A stretch of DNA of 64,000 bases from Callorhinus ursinus (Eukaryota; Chordata; Mammalia; Carnivora; Otariidae). A model generated the notes under the pieces. It was not told the origin of the DNA. It saw only the letters and a list, made by a program, of their open reading frames with translations, and did no database searches. This document shows positions 35,871-45,999 of the stretch, piece by piece. The stretch lies in assembly GCF_003265705.1 (NCBI RefSeq), contig NW_020312828.1:59066391-59130390 (forward strand), given 5' to 3'. A program made the translations under genes and the position numbers. The number at the start of each line of letters is the position of its first letter. The first letter of the stretch is position 1.

Positions 35871-36859
35871 TGTAAATGTTTATTTGATTTAGAGTTATTA
35901 TATCTTTCAATACTCTCACCTTTACTTAAGGTAAATTATTTTTCTCAAGAGAATAGCAGAATACTATTTTTTGGAGCTAATAACTTCTCAGCTTTAGCAC
36001 ACATAAGAGAACCTGAATTAACTAGGGTATATTTTCAATACTTGCCACTTCTATATCAGAAGATCATGTTTGCAGTAGACAACCTTCTTACTTCCAATAA
36101 AAACAATGCAAATATTAAATATGTAAGCTACATCAAGAAGATCTCAAATGGTACAAACTTAGAGTAGTGAACTCTCTAATATATTTTCCCTTCATATTGA
36201 GGAGAAGACTAATACCTGCCACTTTATTAATTTATAGAAATGTTTCTAGATGAGAAAATAGGTGTGAAGCATTTGAGAAAGGTGATATACAACCACAAAG
36301 TGTCATTATAATATTCAAGCTGGTATTTTGATTTTTGTGTTTCTAGAAATTCTGTTTCCTCTGTAACAAATCCTTGAATAATTTTCCAAAGATTGCTACA
36401 CACTCCTTCTCTCGTATCAGATCTAATGGCCCATATGCTCCTTAGGAAACATTAGCACTTTGCTACAGAAATACTCGCTAACACATGATGCAAACTTCTG
36501 TAGCATTAGTTCGCAGGTGGGAAATATGTTATAAAGACAGATGAGCCCATTTTTAAAAAATTTTAAATTAACTTTTTAATTTTAATCATTTTTAAGTTAT
36601 TTTGTTCTTTATGTGGGAGGACAGAATGCTCTTGTACACTTTTGAGGCAACAGAGTGCAAAAATTTAACTCCCCCTTAGAATTTAAAAAGAATTTGAAAA
36701 ACATGTAATTCTCACACACAGGTGATAATCTCAGTTTTCCCATAAAAATCTGTTCTCAGAATAACAGACTGCATTTGTAACTGTCCCTCCATCTCCTGGA
36801 AAACTAGGGCCACTGGAGGAAGGACATTTGGCTCAGGGACACCGACACAAGTAAATGTA
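35871..36859. other. Unassigned AT-rich sequence
   Basis: About 1 kb; only low-complexity T/A runs near 36552-36605 stand out. Confidence 0.4.
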
Positions 36860-37110
36860 ATGCTAACAATAATAATCGAAAAAGAAGCTGCAAGAGTTTT
36901 CTCTGGAATTTTTCTAAGTGCTTTGCATGTGTTGCCCCACTTATTCTCGAGGCAAGTCTATGGTGTGACCCTACTACTATCCCCATTTTATAGCCCAGGA
37001 ACTAAACCTGAGAAAGGTTATAGCTTGCCCAAATTCACGTAACCATTACCTAGAAGAGCTGCTATTTGAAGCCACCCTGGTAGTCCAAAGCCTGGGCTCT
37101 GTCACTCTGC
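36860..37110 (-). repeat. MIR-family SINE, antisense, well preserved
   Basis: Antisense MIR blocks in order: 'gtgctttgcatgtgttgccc', 'ctactatccccattttatag', 'ctgagaaaggttatagcttg', 'cccaaattcacgtaaccatt', 'cctgggctctgtcactctgc'. Confidence 0.8.
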
Positions 37111-37129
37111 AGGATTGCCTGCCAGCATT

Positions 37130-37147
37130 TTTGTTGTTGTTGTTGTT
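37130..37147. repeat. (TTG)n short repeat
   Basis: Six TTG units. Confidence 0.9.
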
Positions 37148-37649
37148 TAATGTCAATGCAGAATTCTTCAGCTTACAAAATAAGAAGTATAAATCTTGAA
37201 GAAGATATTGTTAGGTAAATTGTATTTTTGTTGTATTAAAAAAAAAACACTGAAATGGACATTTCACTCCTGGAAAGAAAGTACTATAAGTAACAGAACC
37301 CAAGTCACTGTTTTAATTCACAATTTGCCAGCAGATCAGAGCCCTTACTGTAAGTTGTGCAGTTATCAGGACTCATAACCCAGAAGCAAGAGGTTAAGTC
37401 TGTTTGTGTTTGTAGTTCAGTACTCATATTCCTATGAATTAGAACCTCCATTTACACTGCCTGCTAGTCCTGTCTTCTCTGGCTGAGAACTGTTTATGCA
37501 GAAATCAAGGCCAGAGCACTAAGAAGTGATTTACAGAGGAAGCAATAGTTGGTAGTGTCAGAGAATTTTGCTTTGGCTGAATTAATCTATGAAAAATATG
37601 TGTTTCATTCAGGAAGCCAGGACACATATACGATCATTATAATCATGCA
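37148..37649. other. Unassigned sequence
   Basis: No feature recognised. Confidence 0.4.
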
Positions 37650-39110
37650 TTTATCAATATTTATGGGGAACTTACCACGTATCAAGCACTGTGGTTGGTA
37701 TTGAGCAGAAAAAGTCCCTGCTTCCGTGGCACTAGCTATTCTATTTGCCTAATACGTATGCAATTCTTATTTTATATATGTAATTACCTAACAGCAACAG
37801 GCAATAAATAAACTAGCAAATATCATGTCAAATGGTGATAAGTACAAAAAGGTGGATGTATGGTAACATGGGTACCCTTTATCACAGAGAGATGAAAAGA
37901 AGGCCTCTCCGATAAAGTGACATTTAAACAGGGGGCCTGAAAGAAGACAGGGCAGGAGCCAGGCTGATACAAGGAAAAGAATATCCCAGGCAGAAGGAAG
38001 ACCAAGTGCCAGGGTCCAGAAGCGGGAGCAGGCTTGGTACACTCATAAAACCTGTAGCAGTTTGGCGTGGCTGGAACAGAGCTAGGCGGGCTTGAAGGAA
38101 GTGGTAGAAGAGGGGTAGTGATAGGACACTGGGTCATGGGAACATTGTGAGGAGGGAGAGGTCAGATTTTGTAGGGCCATAAGGGTCACAGTCAAGTCTC
38201 TGAATTTTTCACCAGTGTGAAACAGGACCCCACTGAAGTTTGAGTGGGGGACAGATATGATCTGACTTCTGCATTAAAAGGATCACCCTGGAAGCTAAGT
38301 CATGAACCGTAGAGGAGCAAGAGTGGTAACAGAGAGGAGTCAGGAAGCAATTGCAATGATCCTATCAGGAAATGCGGGGACTCGGTTGAGGGAAGCAGCA
38401 GTGGAAGGCGAGAAGCCCTCTGATAGTGGAAACATCTGAAGGCGAGGGTGACAAGGTGCAGTGACAGCTTCGGTGTGAGTTGTGACAGAAAGAAAGGAAT
38501 CAAAGGTGACTGAGGTTTTCGACACAAATAACTGAAAAATGGATTTGCCACATTCTGAGACGGGACAGATTAGGAAAAGAGGAGGTAGAAGATAAAGAGA
38601 AATTCAAGTTTGGTTTTGAATTTGTTAACTTGTGGTGTTTATTAGATATCCAAGTAGCGGTGAATATACAAGTTCAAAATGCAGGTGAGCAGTCCATCGT
38701 GGAGCCACTAGCTTCAGACAGCTAAGAGCCTTAGGGATGAACAAGATCACTTACAAAGTGAATACAGACAGAGAATAGTTAACGGTCCAAGGACTGAGCC
38801 CTGAGGAATCCAGTAAGATCATGAGGCTGAGAAGGAGAATCTAGTGAGGTACAGAGGAACCAAGGAAATGGAGGCCACATGAGGAAAGTGTCTGAAGAAA
38901 AGGAGAAAGTGATAAACTGTGTCACATGGATCTGATAGGTCCTTATACGTAAGGGCTGAGCAACAGCCATCGAATATGACACTATATAGACACTGGTGAT
39001 CAATGTTGGGCAGCTTTAGTTCACAGGTGGGAAAGAATTTGAACTGGAATGAATTCAGGAGAGATTTAAGGAGCCGGGCTGGCAACAGCGAGTACAGTCT
39101 CGGCATGGTG
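37650..39110 (-). pseudogene. CR1/L2/L3-clade LINE reverse-transcriptase fossil, antisense
   Basis: Read on the - strand this is the RT domain through the C-terminus and 3' end of a CR1-clade LINE. A conserved RT motif survives as GIPQGSVLGPL (codons around 38782-38812). Farther along, NVTLSERPSF near 37890-37920 matches the family's C-terminal end, and a 3' tail ends at 'acttaccacgtatcaagcac' (37671-37690), typical of L2/L3. The catalytic YADD region, expected near 38700-38770, is eroded by stops and substitutions. Several - strand frames (37788-38137, 38300-38551, 38779-39106) are unbroken scraps of it. The element is old (shared across mammals or older) yet about 1.4 kb remains co-linear. 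Confidence 0.82.
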
Positions 39111-40042
39111 ACTGTATTTTCCTAACAAAAATCCAGGATATATGGCTTCATATATCATCTGTTAGGAGTCAGGACATTTAAACCTAAAACTGTTCCAGCA
39201 AATCCAAGGCCTATACTGTCAGGTTACAATGCAAGTACATTTACATTTGACTTTCCTTTTATAGAGCAAACCCAGTGTAACTTTATCTTCACAGATCCTC
39301 AGTTCCTAAAGACAGCTTGTCACAGCAGGCATCCTATGGTGGACTGATAAATGTCTATCAAAAGCTTTAGTCATTGTATGATTTAGTAGGATGTTTCCTG
39401 AAGCATAAGGCCAAATACTATTTCTAAATTTAAAATATCCTACATATGATGTTTATGCAAGTGTGCATACTACCACATTTTCTGCCCATGAATAATGCAT
39501 GTCCTATGCAATTCGAGTCCAAAATAAGAAAAAAATGCTAAACATCTAATAGTCTACATTAAATGCATGACTAAAACTTCTGTGTTTGATACTAAAAGCC
39601 TTGAAGTAGAAGGAGGTACTGGGTTAATTCTATACAAATAATAATGATAATAATAATAAAGACAAATAATTTTCTCCACTCTCTCTTGTTATATTTCTCC
39701 AGCCATTCATTTCCAGAACTATTCAAATAAGTGAATCTTGCTTTAAAACCATAAGGCAAAGTGTTTATTTTTTGAACATTGGACAATGCTAAGTGGCACA
39801 GGCAGTGGAAAGCATACACAGCTAGAATCAAGACACGTAAATATGGTTAGTACACCTATCACTAATGCTTCTTTACTGCAAACATGTCAGACAAACTCAG
39901 TCCAGTCTAGATCAGATGAGATTGGGTGCGTTCAGGGTGGTATGGCTGTAGACAGTCCAGGCCAGGTCATACAAAAATTATCTTATTAGAAATTTAGATT
40001 CAAAAGGAAAATGCAATTTTGACTATCAAGCTGTAGGATTAT
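39111..40042. other. Unassigned sequence with (ATA)n
   Basis: An ATA/ATG trinucleotide run lies at about 39636-39660. Nothing else recognised. Confidence 0.45.
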
Positions 40043-40059
40043 TTGTGATGATTATTTTA

Positions 40060-40246
40060 TTTTATTTATTTATTTGACAGAGAGAGAGCACGTGCACACA
40101 AGCAGGGGGAGCAGCAGGCAGAGGCAGAGGGAGAAGCAGGCTCCCCGCTGAGCCAGGAGCCCAATGCGGGGCTTGAACCCAGGACCCTGGGATCAGGACC
40201 TGAGCCGAAGGCAGCCGCTTAACCGACTGAGCCACCCGGGTGCCCC
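40060..40246 (-). repeat. Can-SINE, antisense, young-looking
   Basis: Tail (tttatttatttatttgac antisense), GA block, GC-rich body and antisense head '...gagccacccgggtgcccc'. The perfect flanking repeat ttgtgatgattatttta (40043-40059 and 40247-40263) is 17 bp, although its last T-rich bases could belong to the tail. The body retains many CpG sites, a sign of recent insertion. Confidence 0.96.
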
Positions 40247-40459
40247 TTGTGATGATTATTTTAGCCGACTGACTAACTTGTCAGCCAGAGCTCAATACCA
40301 TGTGGTAGCTACTATTTAAATAGTCTTGCGCCCACTGCCTCTAGAGGAATGAGCTCTGGATTCAGCTGTCCGGACCCTAGGGATTGTTTTAACCCCGTGA
40401 TATACAAACTCATGACATTGCCGTAATCACCATGGGTGTGTTACAGACAGACTTCAGTG

Positions 40460-41480
40460 AGGCAACAGGCTCTCTAATCAGTCTCCTGCTGTGCCCTCAG
40501 ACCACTTCACTTCCAATTACTTCCTGTCCTTTGTCTTCAATTTCTTTCTCTCTTCTGCTCAAAGTAATTTAACCTTAATCTGTTCCGTGTCCACACATCC
40601 TCCTCCATCTTTTGTTTCCTTCCTCCCTTTCAGAGCCATTTTTAAAAGGTCTCTATGTGTTCCTATTCCCCGCCCTTTCTCCTCTCCCCTCATTTTCCAT
40701 ACAATTCTTTACTCTAAATCTTACTTATCTATTCAACCAGTACCTACAAGTCCAACTCCATTAGCAGAAATTTATTAATATTAACCGAACACTCACTTTT
40801 TCTCTGACATTCCTACTTCACACATTTATGATTTATGCAACAGGAAACAGTATGCATCCTGTTGCTCAAACCATAAACCTTGGAAAATAAACTTAACACG
40901 CTCCCTTCCGCAACACACTACTATTAATATATCACCAAGTGCTATTGATTCTACCTCTTTGCACTTCTATTCACTTCTCTCTAATGTCATAGTTATGTTG
41001 AGTTACATATGAGTATATTGAGTTACATATATAACAATGACATTTATTACTGAGTTACATCCTCAATCATTTATTGTCTGGATTCCCCCCAAAGCCTCTT
41101 AAGTGGGCTCCTTGCAAGCATTCTTGCCCCTGCTCAATGTATTATCTGTTGTGAAGCCTGAGTAATATTTCTAAATTCAATCTGATCATGTCTTCCTCTT
41201 AGTGGCTCCCTATTTCCCTATTTCCTTAGAAAATAATCTAAATTTCTTGAGATGAAGTTTGGCTTAAAAAGCCAATTTTGATCTAGATGGTACAAATGTC
41301 TCCACTCTGAATCCTTGCTATGTCCCTCCTATAAACTACACTAACATGTTTGAACTATTATTTTCCTCTCTCTTTCTGGGGGAGGGGGCACATACCATGT
41401 TCTCCCATCCCTAGACTTTCACATTTGATTATCTTCCCATGAACATTACCTTAAATTTGAAACAATTTTCCACATCATGA
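40460..41480 (+). repeat. L2 LINE ORF2 3' portion, sense, diverged
   Basis: Best-preserved blocks are 'caagtgctattgattctacc', 'ttattgtctggattcccccc', 'cattcttgcccctgctcaat', 'ttcaatctgatcatgtcttc', 'tagtggctccctatttccct' and 'aatctaaatttcttgagatg'. They follow L2 order (gttggctctacc ... cctggattatt ... cttgcccctctacagtctatt ... aaatcagatcatgtcac ... atggcttcccat). The 40460-40930 part is less certain. All frames are broken. Confidence 0.7.
40999..41060 (+). repeat. Three direct copies of TGAGTTACAT
   Basis: Copies at 40999-41008, 41019-41028 and 41051-41060. The first two share flanks (ttgagttacatat, 20-bp period) and look like a small tandem duplication inside the L2 remnant. Confidence 0.85.
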
Positions 41481-42584
41481 AATCTTCTCATAGTATATAA
41501 GAATATGTACCACTTTCTACATTTTGATGATACTGACCATACATTCTAAGATCCACGTTAATATATCTATTGGGTTTAAGTTGGGTACCTTAGAATTTTC
41601 ACAGTGCTTGACACTTAGTAATGAATTAATTAAAAAGTCTGGGAAAGAACTGTATAAATTGTTAAGTATTATATAATTGAAAGTAATAATATTACAGTAC
41701 TAAAATTCTTATAAAAGATGGACATACACAATTTAAATTTCATTAAGCCTACTGTCACACTATTGAATTTACTATTTACATTTATGTTTGAGGAGGAGCA
41801 ACTATTTACAAACAACTATAACTCAAAAAAGCTTCTTTTCTGGTTTTGTCTGTTGAAATTACAATTTTACTGCCATTATATGTAACATCGATGCACAAGA
41901 TACACAGAAGCATATTTCTTTTTTTTTAGAATAATCTGAAAATACAGGCCTATTTTGTTTTTTGCAATGAATAATGTAATGGAAGGCTCCTGTTAAGTTT
42001 AATACGTCATTTAAAAAAATTCCATAGTAGTTCATATAAACAAAGGAAGAAATCACAATTTTCAGGAACCCTAAGGCAAATTCTTTTAAAAAGGGAATTA
42101 TCTGTGGACAAATAATCAACTTCAGTTTGTTTGGTGGGAAAAAAAATTTCCCTAGTTTGTTTTCCCAAAGAAATTCCTATTCCATATTGCAACCCCCGCC
42201 AAAATCATTAGTGACTTGGTTCATGATAAAGAATAAGTACAAATATAATTAGCTACTACACACATTTAAAATGTATGACTAAATACATCATTTAATAAAT
42301 TGCTGCAACCTACTTAAAGCTCTCATAGAAGCCTTTAAAATGTTATAGTTCTTCATAAAATCCCTTCTTCTTAGGGAGCAATTTAGACTATGTTCATATA
42401 ACTTGCCTAAAAACCACCCATTTGGATTCTGGAATATACTGTAACTCAACAGTAGGTATTTAATTTAACCATTGCCTCATCAGACACAGTTTTTTTCTGA
42501 AGTTATTGAAAACAAAACAAAACCATCACTGAAAACAAATGTTATAAATAACTTAAATGGTAATATTTCTGCCATCTATTTTTG
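41481..42584. other. Unassigned AT-rich sequence
   Basis: No repeat or gene recognised; two overlapping - strand frames at 41859-42192 show nothing identifiable. Confidence 0.4.
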
Positions 42585-42990
42585 AGTAACAAATCATCCC
42601 AAAAGTTAGTGGCTTCAAGTAACAATAATTATTTCTCATGACTCTGTGAGTTGATAGGGATTAGCCGGCTGGATGGTTCTTTTGTAACTAAAGTCATTCA
42701 TGAGACTACATGCAACTGGAAGCTCAAATGTGGCCAGAACATCCACGATGGCCCTCATCCTCCATGGTCTCTCTTCATATCAACCTCTCATCATTCAATG
42801 TCCAGCCTAAGCTTCTTTACAGAACAGCATCTGGTTCCAAGAAACAAGCCCCGACATTCAAGTGCTTTGTCAAGCCTCTGCAGCATCACACTTACAAATG
42901 TCCCATTGGTCAAAGCAGTCATAGGGCCAAGCCCAAAGCCAATATGAGACAAAACTACACAAAATTCTGGCAACTGGAAAGCATGACCTT
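42585..42990 (-). repeat. LTR remnant, MaLR/ERVL-like, antisense
   Basis: 'agtggcttcaagtaacaata', 'atttctcatgactctgtgag', 'ggctggatggttcttttgta' and 'tgtcccattggtcaaagcag' follow the same order as the element at 19685-20115 (cf. agtggcttaaaacaacaat ... tctcatgattctgtgggtt). The two frames of 98 and 113 codons here lie in the LTR and are not genes. Confidence 0.55.
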
Positions 42991-43751
42991 TATGGAATAC
43001 CAATGTAAGTCTATCATAGACAGTTTAAGCTTGTATATTTATGTTTTCTGATCATTTGTTAAAAGTCAAATATCAACTCTCCATCAGCTGCAATACAAGC
43101 ATAATTTAATCCAGACAACCTTAAAGCATAAGACACTTTCTTCCTATAATTTTACCCTACAACTTAAGTAATAAAACTTTGGAATCTACATTTTATAAAT
43201 GATGGGTTTTTATATTGACTTACATTTACTTTTCCTTAAAGTCCTGAAGCATCATATATAACGTCATCTATGTCTTTAACCTCTATTCTAAAATTAAAAT
43301 TTTACCAGTCTTTAAATTGTTTTCATTTTGAAATGTAAGTTTGTGTGGTATAATATTCCTTAATATTGGATTAGAGAAAAATAAATTTAACATTTGCCTT
43401 TATTTAGAAGTCATAGCAGTGTATTCCCTACTTGGAGGGAACTTAATATTTCAGTGCCATGGCTTTATTATGTAACCTTTCCCAGTCTTCTTAAACAACT
43501 ATACTGAGATTTTGTCAGCTGGAACACTTCCCATCCATTCAGCAGTGCTATCTTCTTGAAATTCAGAGTTGAAAAAACAGAGAAAGACCAGAGAAAACAC
43601 TGGTTGAGTTGATTCTCTTCTCAGTTCTTGGAATTACAGAAAGTCTTCCTACGTAAATAAGAAGAGATTAGAGTACTTTGCTTTACAACAAAGATTGTAT
43701 ACTTGTTCTCTTAAGCTTTCTTGCTACCCTTGCCATAACCCCTTTTAAAAC
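42991..43751. other. Unassigned sequence
   Basis: Nothing recognised. Confidence 0.4.
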
Positions 43752-43760
43752 AAATTACTA

Positions 43761-43852
43761 GGGGTGTCTGGCTGGCTTAGTTAGTAGAGCATGCAACTCT
43801 TGATCTTGGGGTTGTGAGTTGGAGTCCCATGTTGGGTGTAAAGTTTACTTAA
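43761..43852 (+). repeat. Minimal tRNA-Lys-like SINE
   Basis: The 92-bp unit is nearly all tRNA-related: ggggtgtctggctggcttag (acceptor and D arm), 'gtagagcatgcaactcttga' (anticodon region with CTT), 'gttgtgagttggagtcccat' (T arm/B box), then a short 'gtaaagtttactt' tail. It lacks the long body and CT block of the other copies. Target duplication aaattacta at 43752-43760 and 43853-43861 proves retroposition. It is an old lineage of the carnivore SINE, not a functional tRNA: the acceptor stem does not close well. Confidence 0.9.
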
Positions 43853-44159
43853 AAATTACTAAATAGTGAAATTTAGAATAGGAAAGGATCTTAAAAGATA
43901 CTGAGTTATTTTTACTTCTCCTTTAGCTCTATAAGTGCCATAAAATAAGTGCCATAAAATATACTTCATTTTTCAAAATATGTTTCAATATATAAAATTG
44001 AGAGGTTTGCAGCCCAGTCCACCTTTGACTAGCTCTGGCTTTTAGAAATTTTCTTCTTATGATGAAACAAAATATAGCCCTACATAACTGGTACACATTA
44101 GTTGGGAGTTTAACCCTGGGGCCACACAAAACACATCTAATCTACCATACCTGATTTCT

Positions 44160-44235
44160 CCATTCAACAATACATCAGCATCACCTAGACTACTAGTTGA
44201 TACATAGTAGGTACTCAATAAAAGTTTATCAGAGA
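44160..44235 (+). repeat. L2 LINE 3' end, sense
   Basis: 'gatacatagtaggtactcaa' and 'taaaagtttatc' match the L2 3' terminus (gcacatagtaggtgctcaataaatgtttg). Confidence 0.6.
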
Positions 44236-44437
44236 GAGACGGAGAAACAGAGAGAAAAAGAGAAAGCTGACAATTACTGAATGTTTATAATATGTTAAAC
44301 ACTGTATTAACCTCCTTAAAGCCTGTGCATTATATCCTTTGAACACATTTATCAGACTTTTTCCTCTGTATGCTGCAGTATATTCTCAAGACTAAATAGC
44401 CACACGTCCTTCAACTACTCTGAAATTAACTTGGTTG

Positions 44438-44845
44438 TCATGGGTTGAATTATGCCCCCTCCCCGCACAAATTCATATGTTGAAGTCCTAGACCACAGTA
44501 TGTCAGAATGTGACCTTCTTTGGAGATAGTGTCATTACAAATGTAATCCAGTTAAAAACGGAGTGTTTGGAATGAGCTCCAAACCAATATGACTGGCATC
44601 CTTACAAAAAGGGGAACTTTGGACACAGAGATACATGTGATGGCAAGAAACACAGGAAGAAGATGGCCCATCTGTGACACAAGCATTCTGAAAGAGATCT
44701 TTCTCTCAGAGCCCTAAGAAGGAATCAACCCCGCCAATACTTTGATCTTAGACTTCCAGCCTGCAGAACTGTGAGATAATAAATTTCTGTTGTTTAATCC
44801 ACCTAGTTTGTGGTCCTTTGTTACAGTAGCCCTAGAACACTAACA
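44438..44845 (+). mobile_element. MLT1-type MaLR solo LTR, sense
   Basis: MLT1 landmarks throughout: 'tgggttgaattatgccccct', 'caaattcatatgttgaagtc', 'tcagaatgtgaccttctttg', 'ccaatatgactggcatcctt', 'ggggaactttggacacagag', 'aggaatcaaccccgccaata', 'cagaactgtgagataataaa', 'tttctgttgtttaatccacc', 'gttacagtagccctagaaca'. No internal sequence is attached, as expected for a solo LTR. Near full length for the family. Confidence 0.92.
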
Positions 44846-44987
44846 CACCGGTGTTCTCATGATTTGTGGTGCACAGTCTTAAGAATACAGACAATATAAG
44901 ATCTATCATTTATTTTATACAGGAACTTGGCAAATATTATTATCCCTCTTAATACTGAAAAGATCAGTACAAAAAGATACTATTTAT

Positions 44988-45122
44988 CTTTATTTACAGA
45001 ATGAAGAAATGGAAATAGAGAAGTTGAGAGATTTGCCCAGTGTCCCACAAGTAAGCTGAGGAGCCGGGATTTACACCAGCGATTCTAAATTCATTGCACT
45101 TAATCTTTATACTGCTCCTGTT
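44988..45122 (-). repeat. MIR SINE, antisense
   Basis: 'tatttacagaatgaagaaat', 'agaagttgagagatttgccc', 'agtgtcccacaagtaagctg', 'aggagccgggatttacacca' and 'tctttatactgctcctg' are MIR antisense blocks in order. Confidence 0.85.
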
Positions 45123-45167
45123 TGATTATAGGCTTCTAAAATTATCATGGTTAGAAATAAGTATGGC

Positions 45168-45359
45168 GGGGCACCTGGGTGGTTCAGTTGGTTAAATGTC
45201 TGCCTTTGGCTCAGGTCGAGATCCTGGGGTCCTGGGATTGAGCCCCAGGTCAGGCTCCCTGCTCAGCGGGGGGCCTGCTTCTCCCTCTCCCTCTGCCCCT
45301 TCCCCTGCTCAGGTGCACTCTCTCTCTCAAATAAATAAATAACATCTTAAAAAAAAAAA
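45168..45359 (+). repeat. Can-SINE, sense
   Basis: Head ggggcacctgggtggttcag, body, tail aaataaataaataacatctt plus A-run. Target duplication agaaataagtatggc (45153-45167) and agaaagaagtatggc (45360-45374), one mismatch. Confidence 0.96.
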
Positions 45360-45483
45360 AGAAAGAAGTATGGCATTCATTTGTAAACTTGTTTGTCCTG
45401 TCACCTGACTGCAACCCCAATCTATTCATTAACCTCTCTATATATTTGTAGACATGTAATACATACATTTTGATAAAAGAAAA

Positions 45484-45830
45484 TGGTGAGCGCTGTGAAT
45501 TGTGTAAGACTGTTAAATCACAGACCTGTACCTCTGAAACAAATAACACATTATATGTTAAAAAAAAAGAAGATAGTAGGAAGGGAAAAATGAAGGGGGG
45601 GAAATTGGAGTGGAAGATGAACCATGAGAGACTATGGACTCTGAGAAACAAACTGAGGGTTCTAGAGGGGAGTGGGGGGGGGGGATGGGTTAGCCTGGTG
45701 ATGGGTATTAAAGAGGGCATGTTCTGCACGGAGCACTGGGTGTTATACGCAATCAATGAATCATGGAACACTACATTGAAAACTAATGATGTAATATATG
45801 GTGATTAACATAACAAAATAAAAATGAAAA
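45484..45830 (+). mobile_element. Carnivore L1 3' end (copy C), sense, severely 5'-truncated
   Basis: The same 3'UTR as copies A and B but on the + strand: 'gtgtaagactgttaaatcac', 'ctctgaaacaaataacacat', G-rich polypurine tract 45571-45689, 'tagcctggtgatgggtatta', 'gaatcatggaacactacatt', 'tggtgattaacataacaaaa', then the A-rich tail. ORF2 is absent. The 173-codon frame on the - strand is its reverse complement and not a gene. Confidence 0.92.
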
Positions 45831-45880
45831 AAAGAATCCTAAAGAATAACTAAATTCCCTCCTACTATCTCTGACCCTTT

Positions 45881-45983
45881 TTTTTTTAAGATTTTTTTAT
45901 TTACTTGAGAGAGGGAGAGCAAGAGTGGCATCATGACCTGAGCTGAAGGCAGATGCTTAACCCCCTAAGCTACCCAGACACCT
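45881..45983 (-). repeat. Can-SINE, antisense, internally deleted and old
   Basis: T-run, 'ttatttacttgagagaggga', then a jump straight to 'catcatgacctgagctgaag' and a decayed antisense head ('aagctacccagacacc'). About 90 bp of the body are missing. Imperfect target duplication ctatctctgacccttt (45865-45880) and ctatccctgacacttt (45984-45999). Confidence 0.88.
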
Positions 45984-45999
45984 CTATCCCTGACACTTT

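Noticed and set aside
37788..39106. Cluster of - strand frames as a possible multi-exon gene
   Set aside because: Together they follow the RT-to-C-terminus order of a CR1-clade LINE, with stops and frameshifts between them.
43761..43852. Possible functional tRNA-Lys gene
   Set aside because: Flanking 9-bp target duplication, poorly pairing acceptor arm and A-rich tail show a retroposed SINE.
45250..45771. The longest open frame (173 codons, - strand), and similar frames starting MFHDSL at 10768-11043 and 15706-16008
   Set aside because: They recur at three loci like a protein family, but all are the antisense of the carnivore L1 3'UTR (joined to a SINE at 45.2-45.4 kb). Repetition reflects the transposon, not a gene.
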